From Algoriphagus aestuarii (GTDB lineage: Bacteria > Bacteroidota > Bacteroidia > Cytophagales > Cyclobacteriaceae), in NCBI GenBank assembly GCA_017051695.1, contig JAFIDK010000005.1, positions 394,632 through 458,631 on the forward strand: 64,000 bases of DNA, given 5' to 3'. Made by a program: the position numbers and the translations under genes. The notes below the pieces were generated by a model that saw nothing but the letters and a program-made list of their open reading frames with translations, was not told the DNA's origin and did not search any database. Shown here in pieces: positions 43,533-55,363 of the stretch; position 1 is the first letter of the stretch, and the number at the start of each line of letters is the position of its first letter.

Positions 43533-44165
43533 TTAGGCATTTGCAAATTCATTTCGGGCTTCCTCCGTCAATATTCCATTATAAATGATGGTAGTTGCCT
43601 GATCATAGATATCAGCAGGCGGAATTCTCATCCCCTTCTGTATGGTTTCGGGGAATTGGTGAATGAATTTTGGATCGAGCAGTGACTGTACCGCTGCCGC
43701 ATACATCATCACCACCAGATTAATATTTACGCTGGGATTCACCAGTCCAAGTGAAACTCCCTGGGCAATTAATTGCTGAAATCTCTCATAGGCAGATTCA
43801 TTGATGTAATCCTTCAGTTCTTCCCAAACCTCTGGAGCATACTCTCTTAAGTCATCAAAAAGTTCTGGATTAATGGGGGCCAGTTGCGTCGCCATCACCG
43901 TCAAGGTAGACTTCAGCTTCAAGGGAAAAGGCAGATACCTATTATCCAAAATCCCTTCCACTTTTGCAGTCAATTTTGTCTTCAATACCTCAAAAGCGGC
44001 TGAGAGCAGTTCCAGTTTTCCGGGAAAATATTTATAGAGTGTTTTTTTACTCATTCCCAGGGATTGAGCGATATCATCCATGGTGGTGTTTTTGTATCCC
44101 TTTTCCAGGAAAAAAGTGTAAGCTTTATCAAGGATTTTAGTTTCTAAGCTGGTTTTTTTACTCAT
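43533..44165 (-). CDS. TetR/AcrR-family transcriptional regulator
   Basis: 210 residues from the ATG at 44165. The N-terminal HTH has the TetR pattern: ILDKAYTFFLEKGYKNTTMDDIAQSLGMSKKTLYKYFPGKLELLSAAFE. The rest is a helical ligand-binding and dimer domain. No effector can be told. A perfect 12-bp palindrome TTTGATATCAAA lies at 44176-44187 between its promoter and start, a likely self-operator. No efflux genes are adjacent; metG is downstream, so the target is elsewhere. Confidence 0.9.
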   Translation of the reverse strand: MSKKTSLETKILDKAYTFFLEKGYKNTTMDDIAQSLGMSKKTLYKYFPGKLELLSAAFEVLKTKLTAKVEGILDNRYLPFPLKLKSTLTVMATQLAPINPELFDDLREYAPEVWEELKDYINESAYERFQQLIAQGVSLGLVNPSVNINLVVMMYAAAVQSLLDPKFIHQFPETIQKGMRIPPADIYDQATTIIYNGILTEEARNEFANA

Positions 44166-44175
44166 GATCACTTGA

Positions 44176-44197
44176 TTTGATATCAAAACAAAGATAA
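44176..44197 (-). promoter_or_regulatory. TetR promoter with palindromic operator candidate
   Basis: The -7 box TATCTTTG occupies 44190-44197 (minus strand). Directly downstream is the perfect palindrome TTTGATATCAAA (44176-44187), 10 bp upstream of the start codon. Binding here would block transcription of the tetR gene itself. Confidence 0.5.
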
Positions 44198-44415
44198 CTA
44201 CAATACTTAAGGCGAATGATTATTTTTTTAAGCATTCTCCCGAATGGAATGGACGAGAAGTGAAGAGAATAAGCCCCATTTGCCTTTTCTTACAAAGAAA
44301 CTTAATCTTCCAAAAAAAATAGACTACAAACATTGAGAGATCTGATAAGGCTCAATGAATTTCTTTCAAAACTTCAAAAATATTTTTAGTTTCAACTAGA
44401 ACTTAACTCCCCAGA

Positions 44416-45393
44416 ATGATTCTTAAAAGCAGATTCAATAGGCGTAATAGTTTTGTCATTCCAAGTTGCATTATTGCCATTCTACTCCTTCTTGCGGGCA
44501 TGGTTGGCTACATTTCTTTTTTGGATGTCAGCAATGGCAAAGTGGATTCGATTTTCAAAACTCCAATTTATGCTTCTTTGTTTTTGGCCCTTGTGGTTAT
44601 TATCCTTATCATCCAGTATCTCCTATACCTAAAAACTATTATAATTACTGATCAAGGGATCAAATTCAGCTCAGTTTTCAGCTCAGAATTCATTTCATGG
44701 AAAGATGTGCAAGAACTAAAAATTCTAGATAGAAGCACTATTATGGGAGGAACGTCAAGAGAGTCAACTACCTTGAAACTTAAAAATGGCCGAAATGTAA
44801 TTATACCAGAACTGTTTTACGAGAACATCGGCAATATCAGAAAAGCATTAGTCGCTGTTTTTGAGGCCAAACAAACCGGAACACCCATCAAATTTTCAAG
44901 TTATTCGGAGGCTCGAAAAAACAGAAAAAATATCTCCCAAAAGTTGGACATCTCAAACATGCCTCAGTACACTGGAAACCACTTCCTCTCATTTAATGGA
45001 ATAGTTTTTTATGGGTTGATAATTGCTTCCGTTGTTATGGTGGCAACCCTTGGCAACACACAGAATTTAGGGCTTATATTCCTCATTTGCCTGATTTTAC
45101 TTCTTGTCTATTATGGCTTTCTTGGCTATCAGGCACATTATTTTTACTTGGACAGCAAATACCTTGTTATAAGAAATCATATGTGGCCATGGGTAAACGA
45201 GCAATATAAAACCGAAGAAATTCAAGAAGTAGTTATTGATACTCCCTATAGATTAGAAAAGTCCCTCCGCATTGTCTCCACGGATTTTGAATCAAAACTT
45301 TATCCTGCCGGAAGCCTCAAAAAGAAAACCTGGGAATTGCTGGAAAGCAAATTTGAAGAACTTAACTTACCTATAAGAAAAGATTCATTTTAA
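44416..45393 (+). CDS. membrane protein of unknown function with two PH-like halves
   Basis: 325 residues with four membrane spans arranged in two pairs: residues about 13-33 and 48-70, then about 197-215 and 220-240. After each pair comes a strand-rich segment resembling bacterial PH (bPH) domains: KTIIITDQGIKFSSVFSSEFISWKDVQELKIL and YFYLDSKYLVIRNHMWPWVNEQYKTEEIQEVVID. This duplicated layout suggests an internal repeat. I know of no defined function. It is single-gene. The 250 bp upstream hold the tetR promoter and AT-rich sequence. Confidence 0.6.
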   Translation: MILKSRFNRRNSFVIPSCIIAILLLLAGMVGYISFLDVSNGKVDSIFKTPIYASLFLALVVIILIIQYLLYLKTIIITDQGIKFSSVFSSEFISWKDVQELKILDRSTIMGGTSRESTTLKLKNGRNVIIPELFYENIGNIRKALVAVFEAKQTGTPIKFSSYSEARKNRKNISQKLDISNMPQYTGNHFLSFNGIVFYGLIIASVVMVATLGNTQNLGLIFLICLILLLVYYGFLGYQAHYFYLDSKYLVIRNHMWPWVNEQYKTEEIQEVVIDTPYRLEKSLRIVSTDFESKLYPAGSLKKKTWELLESKFEELNLPIRKDSF

Positions 45394-45470
45394 CCAGGTT
45401 CCTATTTCTAAAATCAGGTTTTACCTGATCGCGAATACAACCCTATTCCTTTCCGTCACTTATTGTCTAA

Positions 45471-47999
<2,529 letters not shown>

Positions 48000-48042
48000 T
48001 CCAAATTTTGAATTCTCTTAAGATCAATTCACAGAAGCCCCT

Positions 48043-48050
48043 TATCTTTA
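48043..48050 (+). promoter_or_regulatory. Near-consensus -7 box (TATCTTTA) for dapA
   Basis: TATCTTTA differs from TAnnTTTG only at the last base and lies 25 bp before the dapA ATG. Confidence 0.35.
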
Positions 48051-48074
48051 GCCTCCAATCCTATTAAAATAAAA

Positions 48075-48938
48075 ATGAATCAGTTTACAGGCACCGGAGT
48101 AGCGCTAGTCACCCCTTTTCACGACGATTGTTCGATAGATTTTTCTGGTTTGAGAAAGTTGATAGACCACGTGATAAGTGGTGGTGTTGATTATTTGGTG
48201 GTTTTGGGAACTACCGGAGAAAGCGCCACTTTGACTCCAGCCGAGAAAAAACAGGTGTTGGCAGCTTGCCTTGAATATAATGCGGGAAGAGTTCCAGTGA
48301 TGTACGGAATAGGCGGTAACAATACCCAGGCTGTTTTAAATGACATCAGTTCCACTGATTTTTCAGGAATTGAGGCGATTCTTTCTGTCAGCCCATTTTA
48401 TAATAAACCTAGTCAGGCAGGAATCATAGCCCATTATACAGCGATCGCAGACAATTGCCCAGTACCAGTGGTTTTATACAATGTCCCAGGTCGAACCATG
48501 TCCAATATGACTGCAGCGACTACGCTCCGATTGGCTGATCACCCAAATATCATCGGCATGAAGGAAGCAAGTGGCAATCTGGAACAATGCATGGAAATCG
48601 CTGCAAAGAAACCAAAGGATTTTTTACTGATTTCGGGAGATGATCTGATGACAAAGGCAATGTATAGCATCGGTGGGTGTGGAGTGATTTCAGTATTGGC
48701 AAATGCTCTTCCCTCTACCTTCAAAAGCATTTGTCACGGAACTGAAAAAGAAAGTTTAAAAGCCGCATTCTCATTGCTGAATTATAACTCCTTGATGTAT
48801 GTGGAAGGCAATCCTGTTGGAATCAAAAACTTACTGATGCACCAAGGGATCTGCGGTGATCAATTGCGCTTACCGATGCTAAGAGCGAGCCTTGAGCTCA
48901 ACCAACAGATCAAGACATTGTATCAAAAATCCCTATAA
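48075..48938 (+). CDS. dapA: 4-hydroxy-tetrahydrodipicolinate synthase
   Basis: 287 residues, the usual TIM-barrel length. Diagnostic motifs are GTGVALVTPFHDD, the VVLGTTGESATLTPAEK catalytic-region motif, VVLYNVPGRTMSNM (Tyr in the catalytic triad), and the Schiff-base Lys in IIGMKEASGN. It condenses pyruvate with aspartate semialdehyde in lysine and meso-diaminopimelate synthesis. xseA follows after 5 bp, so the genes are probably co-transcribed. Confidence 0.96.
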   Translation: MNQFTGTGVALVTPFHDDCSIDFSGLRKLIDHVISGGVDYLVVLGTTGESATLTPAEKKQVLAACLEYNAGRVPVMYGIGGNNTQAVLNDISSTDFSGIEAILSVSPFYNKPSQAGIIAHYTAIADNCPVPVVLYNVPGRTMSNMTAATTLRLADHPNIIGMKEASGNLEQCMEIAAKKPKDFLLISGDDLMTKAMYSIGGCGVISVLANALPSTFKSICHGTEKESLKAAFSLLNYNSLMYVEGNPVGIKNLLMHQGICGDQLRLPMLRASLELNQQIKTLYQKSL

Positions 48939-48943
48939 GTTGA

Positions 48944-50254
48944 ATGCATAATGCCCGATCCATCTCAGAGTTAAACCTACTGATCCAACAAGTCATCGAC
49001 ACAGAGTTGGATCCGGTTTACTGGGTAATCGGTGAAATTTCCGACTTCAGGCTTTCTCCCCAAGGGCATGCCTATTTTGAGATAGTCGAAAAAGCAGGAA
49101 ATAGAATTGAAGCTAAACTCCGTGCCAATCTATGGCAGTTTTCTTATCGGGCCATAGCATCCAAATTTGAAGCGGTAACCGGTTCTGGGCTAAAAAACGG
49201 AATGAAAATCCTGGCCCAGGTTGCAATAAATTTTCATCCTTTATATGGGCTCAGTGTCAATGTAAAAGATATTGACCCGTCTTTTTCTCTGGGCGAAAGA
49301 GCCAGGTTGAAACAGGAAACCATCGACAGATTGACAAGAGAAGGGATGATTGGTCTAAACCAGCGTCTTGATTTACCCCTAGTTGTCCAAAGAATTGGGA
49401 TCATCAGTAGTGCTACAGCTGCGGGATATGGTGATTTTGTCAATCAGTTGGATTCCAATCCAGGTGGATACAAAATTTATCACAGACTATTTCCTTCTCT
49501 GATGCAAGGAAACGAAGCTGCTGCAAACATCATTCGGGCAATAGAGAGTGCAGAAATTTCAAAGGAAAATCTTGGATTAGAGGCAATAGTCATTATCCGA
49601 GGAGGAGGGGCACAAATTGACCTTGACTGTTTTGATGAATATGCATTGGCTTTGAAAATTGCGACTTGCAGCCTTCCGGTATTCACTGGGATAGGTCATG
49701 AACGGGATGAAACTATTGCTGATTTGGTTTCGCACAGCAAATTAAAAACACCGACTGCAGTTGCGGAATTTATTCTTGCCAGCTTCAGGGAATTTGACGA
49801 TACGTTAAGTATAAATTTGAGGAGATTGGATCGGGCAACAAGGATTCAATTACAAGAGCACCATAATTTACTTCAGAATTTCAGTTTAAAAATTCTGTCA
49901 CAAAGCAGACATTCTATAGCTGGAGAAAAAGAACGGCTAACAGGGAATTTAAACAGAATAAAAACTGCTGTCCGTAACCAACTCCAGATAGAATCTATTT
50001 CACTTACCAATCTGCAAAAAAGCTTAAGGCACCTAGTTCAGAACAGGTTGGCAAAGGAATCAGATCATTTGGAAAGTCTTTCTAAAAATCTGGTACAATT
50101 AGATCCAAAATCCATTTTGGCTAGGGGATATACGAAAACAGAAATTAATTCCATCCCGATACACCTCGCAAAAGCAAAAATCGGGGATAATATGGTTACC
50201 CATACTTCTGAACAAAAAATCAGCAGCTCAATTACTAAAATCGAAGAGGAATGA
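48944..50254 (+). CDS. xseA: exodeoxyribonuclease VII large subunit
   Basis: 436 residues. An N-terminal OB fold (VYWVIGEISDFRLSPQGHAYFEIVEK) is followed by the catalytic domain with IGIISSATAAGYGDF, VIIRGGGAQIDLDCFDEYALA, and PVFTGIGHERDETIADLVSH near the end, plus a long C-terminal coiled-coil region. It cuts single-stranded DNA into acid-soluble oligonucleotides in repair and acts with XseB, encoded in a 4-bp overlap downstream. Confidence 0.95.
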   Translation: MHNARSISELNLLIQQVIDTELDPVYWVIGEISDFRLSPQGHAYFEIVEKAGNRIEAKLRANLWQFSYRAIASKFEAVTGSGLKNGMKILAQVAINFHPLYGLSVNVKDIDPSFSLGERARLKQETIDRLTREGMIGLNQRLDLPLVVQRIGIISSATAAGYGDFVNQLDSNPGGYKIYHRLFPSLMQGNEAAANIIRAIESAEISKENLGLEAIVIIRGGGAQIDLDCFDEYALALKIATCSLPVFTGIGHERDETIADLVSHSKLKTPTAVAEFILASFREFDDTLSINLRRLDRATRIQLQEHHNLLQNFSLKILSQSRHSIAGEKERLTGNLNRIKTAVRNQLQIESISLTNLQKSLRHLVQNRLAKESDHLESLSKNLVQLDPKSILARGYTKTEINSIPIHLAKAKIGDNMVTHTSEQKISSSITKIEEE

Positions 50255-50439
50255 AAGAACTTAAATACAGTGAAGCAATGAACCGATTGGAGCAAATCCT
50301 AGCTCAGTTGGAAGAAGGTAAAAAAAGTGTGGATGAGTTATCCGATTTGGTAAAAGAAGCCTCAGAACTGGTTAAATCCTGCAGATCAAAATTAAAATCT
50401 ACTGAAGAAGAGATCCAAAAAGCCTTTGAAAATAACTGA
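50251..50439 (+). CDS. xseB: exodeoxyribonuclease VII small subunit
   Basis: 62 residues, typical length. It has the family pattern KYSEAMNRLEQILAQLEEGKKSVDELSDLVKEASELVKSCRSKL, a helical hairpin that binds the large subunit. The ATG overlaps the xseA stop (ATGA), giving translational coupling. It is the last gene of the dapA-xseA-xseB unit. Confidence 0.94.
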   Translation: MKELKYSEAMNRLEQILAQLEEGKKSVDELSDLVKEASELVKSCRSKLKSTEEEIQKAFENN

Positions 50440-50573
50440 TCTCTTCAGTATATCAGGCAATATTTTAGAGTTATCCCTGTTATTGATATGAATTCTTGTA
50501 AGGGATTGGCATATTTGTTGTCGAATTTGCAATCAATCCTGAGATCTCTACTATACTCTTCAGGAAAATTATC

Positions 50574-51278
50574 ATGCGTAAATTATTTTCCATATCATTT
50601 TTCACAGTTTTCCTTTTGATCTCCTGCAGTTTAAAAGCTCAGAATTTCTACAAAGAAAGGATTTCAAGAGACAACATTTTCTCCCTTGGTTTTGGGCCTT
50701 CTTTTGCCTATATCGACAATGGTGGAGCTTATCGGGACTTTAATTTTGAAATTAAGCCTTCATTTACAGCTTCAATTGCCAAAAGACTGACTCCAATGTT
50801 TGACCTTCGGGCCTCGACTGGAGTCCAATGGATTTCCAGTGGCGGAGATCCTTCTATTAGAATTCAGGATTACTGGTATGAGAGAAATTCGGCGTATACC
50901 GCAAAAGGTTCAGCCATATACTTTGATGTGATGCCGAGTGTGAACTTGATTCCATTTTCAAACCATATGAACAGGAGTTTTGCCAATCTTTATGGTGGCT
51001 TTGGTATCGGGGTGATGTACACCAGCACCAAACAGACCAAGTCATTCAGTGAAGATGAAGTTCCAGAAAAATTCAACTTAACTACTGCTTATATGCCATT
51101 CCGTGCTGGATTAAGCTTCCAGTTGGGTGCCTATGCGGATATTGCAGCTGAGGGAACCCTTATGTTGACATTTACAGATAACATGGATGGAAATGTCGGT
51201 TTTAACAGGTTTGGAGATCACCTAGGACAAGTTCAGATAGTTTATAGACGATATCTCTATCCGAGAATTGAAAGATAA
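50574..51278 (+). CDS. outer-membrane beta-barrel protein (small porin-like)
   Basis: 234 residues. A Sec signal (about 1-23, ending SLKAQ) also contains LISC, a possible lipobox. The body is alternating hydrophobic and polar strands (IFSLGFGPSFAYID, FDLRASTGVQWISS, IYFDVMPSVNLIPF, FANLYGGFGIGVMYTST, AGLSFQLGAYADIAAEG). It ends in a beta strand (GQVQIVYRRYLYPRIER). This matches an eight-strand OmpA/OmpW-like beta-barrel of the outer membrane. Ligand and partner are unknown. It is single-gene. Confidence 0.75.
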   Translation: MRKLFSISFFTVFLLISCSLKAQNFYKERISRDNIFSLGFGPSFAYIDNGGAYRDFNFEIKPSFTASIAKRLTPMFDLRASTGVQWISSGGDPSIRIQDYWYERNSAYTAKGSAIYFDVMPSVNLIPFSNHMNRSFANLYGGFGIGVMYTSTKQTKSFSEDEVPEKFNLTTAYMPFRAGLSFQLGAYADIAAEGTLMLTFTDNMDGNVGFNRFGDHLGQVQIVYRRYLYPRIER

Positions 51279-51302
51279 AAAAGTAGCGAAATTGCTCCTT
51301 TA

Positions 51303-51821
51303 TTATTGTTCGGGGGTTACTTTTCCTATTGGCTGCAAGAACTTCCTCGGAATACTTACCAACATGTTTTGATAGATACTCGGGATCCTGATCAAGAAAT
51401 AATCTTTGTTGCCTTTCTCTATCACTTCTCCAGTCATATTCTGAAGAGCGCCACCTATTACTTCTACTTTTTCTCCTGGCTCTATTACTGTTCCATCCGA
51501 TTCTACAGCCACACCTGTAGATATAATCCGCTCAATGGTTTCTAATTCCTCAGCTCTTACGGTCGCATGTTGACCAGAGAAATGGACAAATTTCACTGCT
51601 CCCGGAACCTGAAGGCATTCCCATAACTGAGCACGGGTAGTTTTCACAAAAACATACCCATTAAATAAAGGGCGTTCTACTTTCTTTTTTCTGTCTGACC
51701 ATTGCCTTAATTCCTCCACTATAGGCAGGTAAACTTCCTTGCCACTTTCTCTCAATCGCGTTGCAACTTTCTTTTCAGAACGGGATGCCGTGTACATGAC
51801 ATACCATTTTAATTCATTCAT
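51303..51821 (-). CDS. UpxY-type (NusG-paralogue) transcription antiterminator
   Basis: 172 residues. An N-terminal NGN domain has WYVMYTASRSEKKVATRLRESGKEVYLPIVEE and a middle ERPLFNGYVFVK. A C-terminal KOW region has PGEKVEVIGGALQNMTGEVIE. These match the UpxY family of NusG-like antiterminators that normally act on capsule operons in Bacteroidota. No capsule or polysaccharide operon is within the window, so its target must be at a distance or the gene is left over from a rearrangement. It is last on the minus strand before the convergent beta-barrel gene. Confidence 0.87.
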   Translation of the reverse strand: MNELKWYVMYTASRSEKKVATRLRESGKEVYLPIVEELRQWSDRKKKVERPLFNGYVFVKTTRAQLWECLQVPGAVKFVHFSGQHATVRAEELETIERIISTGVAVESDGTVIEPGEKVEVIGGALQNMTGEVIEKGNKDYFLIRIPSIYQNMLVSIPRKFLQPIGKVTPEQ

Positions 51822-51895
51822 CTCTCACCTATTTTTCAGTGCTCAAAATTAACATTTTTTAGCAGCAAAGGCCGAACCAAGGTGGCCTAAAATTC

Positions 51896-51927
51896 AAAAA
51901 ACCCCCGGGATAGAACCCCGGAGGTTT
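51896..51927 (-). terminator. Rho-independent terminator of the RND efflux operon
   Basis: On the minus strand, ACCTCCGGGG pairs with CCCCGGGGGT-type sequence around TTCTAT with one mismatch and is followed by six T residues. It lies 30 bp after the RND pump stop codon and separates the operon from UpxY. Confidence 0.85.
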
Positions 51928-51956
51928 TGTAAAAAAAACCACCAACCTTAAAACAA

Positions 51957-54900
51957 TCATGCTTTAATCTTCTTTAACCGCATATTTAACTTATCGGCTA
52001 AGAGATACATGACTGGTACAATTACTAACGTGAGGAAGGTCGCAAAGGTTAACCCAAAAATCACTGTCCAGGCCATTGGACCCCAAAAAGCAGCGTTATC
52101 TCCTCCTACGTAAAATTGTGGATCAAAGTCACTCAACAATGTCCCAAAGTTGATATTCATACCTATGGCAAGTGGAATCAAACCAAGAACGGTCGTGATT
52201 GCAGTCAATAAAACCGGTCTCAATCTCGTTTTTCCGGATTCCACTATACTTCCTATCATTAAGTTAAACGGTAAATGGTCTTTTGGTCCCATTCCCAATT
52301 CATCTCTCTTACGCTCTCTTACCAAATTGGTGTAGTCTATCAATACGATTGCGTTATTAACCACTACCCCGGCAAGTGAAATAATCCCAATACCTGTCAT
52401 GATCACCACGAAATCCATGTTGAAAATCACCAAACCAAGGAAAACCCCAATGGTACTCAAAACCACTGATGCCATGATAATAAATGGTGTGGTTACGGAA
52501 TTAAACTGAGCGACGATGATCAGGAAAATCAAAGAAACTGCGATTCCCAGTGCTCCGATAAGAAACTCCATTGATTTTTGCTGCTCTTCCTGCTCTCCCG
52601 TATACTTCAATGAAATCCCATCCGGAACATCATAATTCTGAAGTGCCGCCTGAATCTGTGCATTGACCTCTGTAGGATTGTAGCCATCTAGGACGTTGGA
52701 ATAAACCGTGATCGCTTTATCCAAATCTTTTCTCTTCACAGATCCATAAGTAGAACCATATTTGATTTCGGCAACTGCAGAAATTGGCACTTCCCGCTTG
52801 GTACCGAATTTATCTCTGAAGCCAATCTTTTTATTGACCAATGTATTGATATCGTATCTAAAACCTTCTTTTAATCGCAACTGGATAGGATAATCGTCCT
52901 CCCCTTCTTTGTATTTGGATACTTCCAAACCAAATAGAGCTGTTCTCAGATCATTGGCAATCTCAGAGGTAGAAAGTCCGAATCTTCTCGCTTTCTCTCG
53001 ATCGATATCTAAAATCACTTCCGGGCTTCCTAAAGAGAGATCCGACTTGAGTTCCTCAATTCCAGGAATATTCAGATTGACCAAATACTCTCGGGTCTTA
53101 TTGACATAAGCGATCAACTGATCGTAATCCTCCCCAACAAACTCAATATTTACTGCTTTACCAGTAGGAGGACCATTTCTCTGTTTATCCACGGTCAACA
53201 ATACACCCGGGTATTTTTCAACCAAATCCCGGATGACTTCCATCGCCTCATTGGTATTGATACCCTGACGGTCTATGTAATCCACAAATCCAATGGTGAT
53301 TTTTGCTTTATGAGGAGTTGGCTGATTGCTTGGACCTTCCATGGGATCTCCGGTACCTTCACCGACTTGGGTGATTACTGATTCCAAAATATCCTTATAG
53401 TCATCCAAGGCCACCATCAATTCATCCTCCATAGAATCCACAAATTCATTGGTTGCTTCTATATCTGTTCCTATTGGAAACTCAATAAACACATTGATCA
53501 ATTGAGGCTGATTATCTGGAAAGAAAAGAACTTTAGGTGCCCGAATACCCAATAAAATCACTGAGAAAAACAATAATAGAATAGTACCGCCAAAGAACAT
53601 ATATGGCTTCTTGCCATTTAGAGCATACTCCAATAGCGATTCATAGATATTCTCCAGTTTGACCAAAAACACAGTCTGAAACCAGCGGATAGCTTTCCTA
53701 AGTACAAAAACATTAAATATTGTCAACAGACAAGCAACGAGCATCAAGGTGCCGAAAGCTGTCAATCCAACCAGATAAAATATAGTAGAGAGGATCAGGA
53801 ATATCCCGGCTATGATAATCGATTTCTGCTTTGGTTTATCTTTAGACACATCCTCTACTTTCATATATAGGGCTGTCAAAACCGGATTAATTACCAGCGC
53901 CACAAACAGGGAAGAAGAAAGGACAATGATCAGCGTAATCGGGAGAAACTTCATGAATTCACCGACAATGTCTTTCCAGAAAGCCAAAGGTAAAAATGCT
54001 GCAAGCGTCGTAGCGGTAGAAGTAATAATCGGCCAAGCCACTTCCCCTACTCCCTCTTTTGCAGCCTGAACCGCATCTTTTCCTTCAGACATCAGTCGAT
54101 AAATATTTTCCACGACCACGATTCCATTATCCACCAGCATCCCCAGAGCCAAAATCAAGGAAAACAAAACCATCAGATTCAGGGTGATCCCAAAGGCATT
54201 CAGAACCAGGAATGAAATAAACATGGAAAGTGGAATCGCGATCCCGACAAACAACGCATTTCTAAAACCTAAGAAGAACATCAATACCAATACTACTAGG
54301 ATTACCCCAAAAATTATCGAGTTTTCCAGATCGCTTACCTGAAGTCGTGTCTGCTTGGATTGGTCATTGGTAATAGTTATTTCCAGATCTGGAGGAAATC
54401 TATTGGCCTTGGTCGTCTCTATGATCTCCTTGATTTTATCAGCGGCGTAAAGAAGGTTTTCCCCACTTCTCTTCACCACGTTAATGGTTACAACCGGCAA
54501 GTTTTTGCTTCTCGCATAACTGGTTCTTTCCTTATAGGTGTCTTTCACCTCAGCGACATCTCTCAAGTAGACAATTTTCTGATTATCCGTTTTGACAATG
54601 ATATCCTGCAAATCCATTGGATCACTGAATTCCCCATCCACACGCAAAGTCCTTTGGTAATCTCCAGAGCGAATATTCCCCCCTGAAATCGTCACATTTT
54701 CCGTCTGAATCGCCTGTGCAATATCCCCAAAGCTCACCCCTACTGACTCCATTTTATAAGGATCAGCATTGATTTGGATTTCCCGTTCTACTGTTCCTGC
54801 TAAGTCAGCTTTGGAAATTTCCGGCAACTTTTCGATTTCATCCTCCAGGTATTCACCAAACTTCTTCAGTTCCGCTTCAGAATAATTCCCTGAGATATTC

Positions 54901-55361
54901 ACGTTCATAATCGGGAAATCAGAAGTATTTACTTCCAAAACATTGGGGTCCTGATCCAAATCGGTCGGAAGCTCGCTCTTAGACTTGTCTACCGCATCTT
55001 TCACATCCTGTATGGCCTTGGAGATTTCTACACCAGGGTTAAATTCAATCACAATCGATGAGAAATCCTGAACCGAAGTAGAGTTGATATCCTTGATGTC
55101 ATTCAGGGATTTCAGTTCTTTTTCTATCGGTCTGGTTATCAGATTCTCCATATCTACAGGGGAGTTTCCAGGATATGGAGTTCCAACATAAACTGTTGGA
55201 ATTACGATTTCCGGAAAACTTTCCTTTGGCATATTTCTGTATGCACTCAGGCCAAGGACAGAAATGATCAACGTAAGAATAACGACTGAAGTAGAGTTGT
55301 CCACACTCATGCTGGACAGCCCAAACTCCCGTGTTTTTTGTGGTTTTTGGTTTTCTGCCAT
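51957..55361 (-). CDS. RND-family multidrug efflux pump (AcrB/MdtC-like, HAE type)
   Basis: 1,134 residues, about 80 more than AcrB. Visible features are the N-terminal cytoplasmic leader, the first span (TSVVILTLIISVLGLSAY), the periplasmic porter loop, and TM4 LALGMLVDNGIVVVENIYRL, which has a single Asp plus Asn where AcrB has Asp-Asp. The second half has IGALGIAVSLIFLIIV and IGIISLAGVVVNNAIVLIDY. Extra membrane segments near residues 505-560 (IIIAGIFLILSTIFYLVG) account for part of the length. It exports small molecules by the proton gradient and is the last gene of the TolC-adaptor-pump operon. Confidence 0.94.
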   Translation of the reverse strand: MAENQKPQKTREFGLSSMSVDNSTSVVILTLIISVLGLSAYRNMPKESFPEIVIPTVYVGTPYPGNSPVDMENLITRPIEKELKSLNDIKDINSTSVQDFSSIVIEFNPGVEISKAIQDVKDAVDKSKSELPTDLDQDPNVLEVNTSDFPIMNVNISGNYSEAELKKFGEYLEDEIEKLPEISKADLAGTVEREIQINADPYKMESVGVSFGDIAQAIQTENVTISGGNIRSGDYQRTLRVDGEFSDPMDLQDIIVKTDNQKIVYLRDVAEVKDTYKERTSYARSKNLPVVTINVVKRSGENLLYAADKIKEIIETTKANRFPPDLEITITNDQSKQTRLQVSDLENSIIFGVILVVLVLMFFLGFRNALFVGIAIPLSMFISFLVLNAFGITLNLMVLFSLILALGMLVDNGIVVVENIYRLMSEGKDAVQAAKEGVGEVAWPIITSTATTLAAFLPLAFWKDIVGEFMKFLPITLIIVLSSSLFVALVINPVLTALYMKVEDVSKDKPKQKSIIIAGIFLILSTIFYLVGLTAFGTLMLVACLLTIFNVFVLRKAIRWFQTVFLVKLENIYESLLEYALNGKKPYMFFGGTILLLFFSVILLGIRAPKVLFFPDNQPQLINVFIEFPIGTDIEATNEFVDSMEDELMVALDDYKDILESVITQVGEGTGDPMEGPSNQPTPHKAKITIGFVDYIDRQGINTNEAMEVIRDLVEKYPGVLLTVDKQRNGPPTGKAVNIEFVGEDYDQLIAYVNKTREYLVNLNIPGIEELKSDLSLGSPEVILDIDREKARRFGLSTSEIANDLRTALFGLEVSKYKEGEDDYPIQLRLKEGFRYDINTLVNKKIGFRDKFGTKREVPISAVAEIKYGSTYGSVKRKDLDKAITVYSNVLDGYNPTEVNAQIQAALQNYDVPDGISLKYTGEQEEQQKSMEFLIGALGIAVSLIFLIIVAQFNSVTTPFIIMASVVLSTIGVFLGLVIFNMDFVVIMTGIGIISLAGVVVNNAIVLIDYTNLVRERKRDELGMGPKDHLPFNLMIGSIVESGKTRLRPVLLTAITTVLGLIPLAIGMNINFGTLLSDFDPQFYVGGDNAAFWGPMAWTVIFGLTFATFLTLVIVPVMYLLADKLNMRLKKIKA

Positions 55362-55363
55362 TA

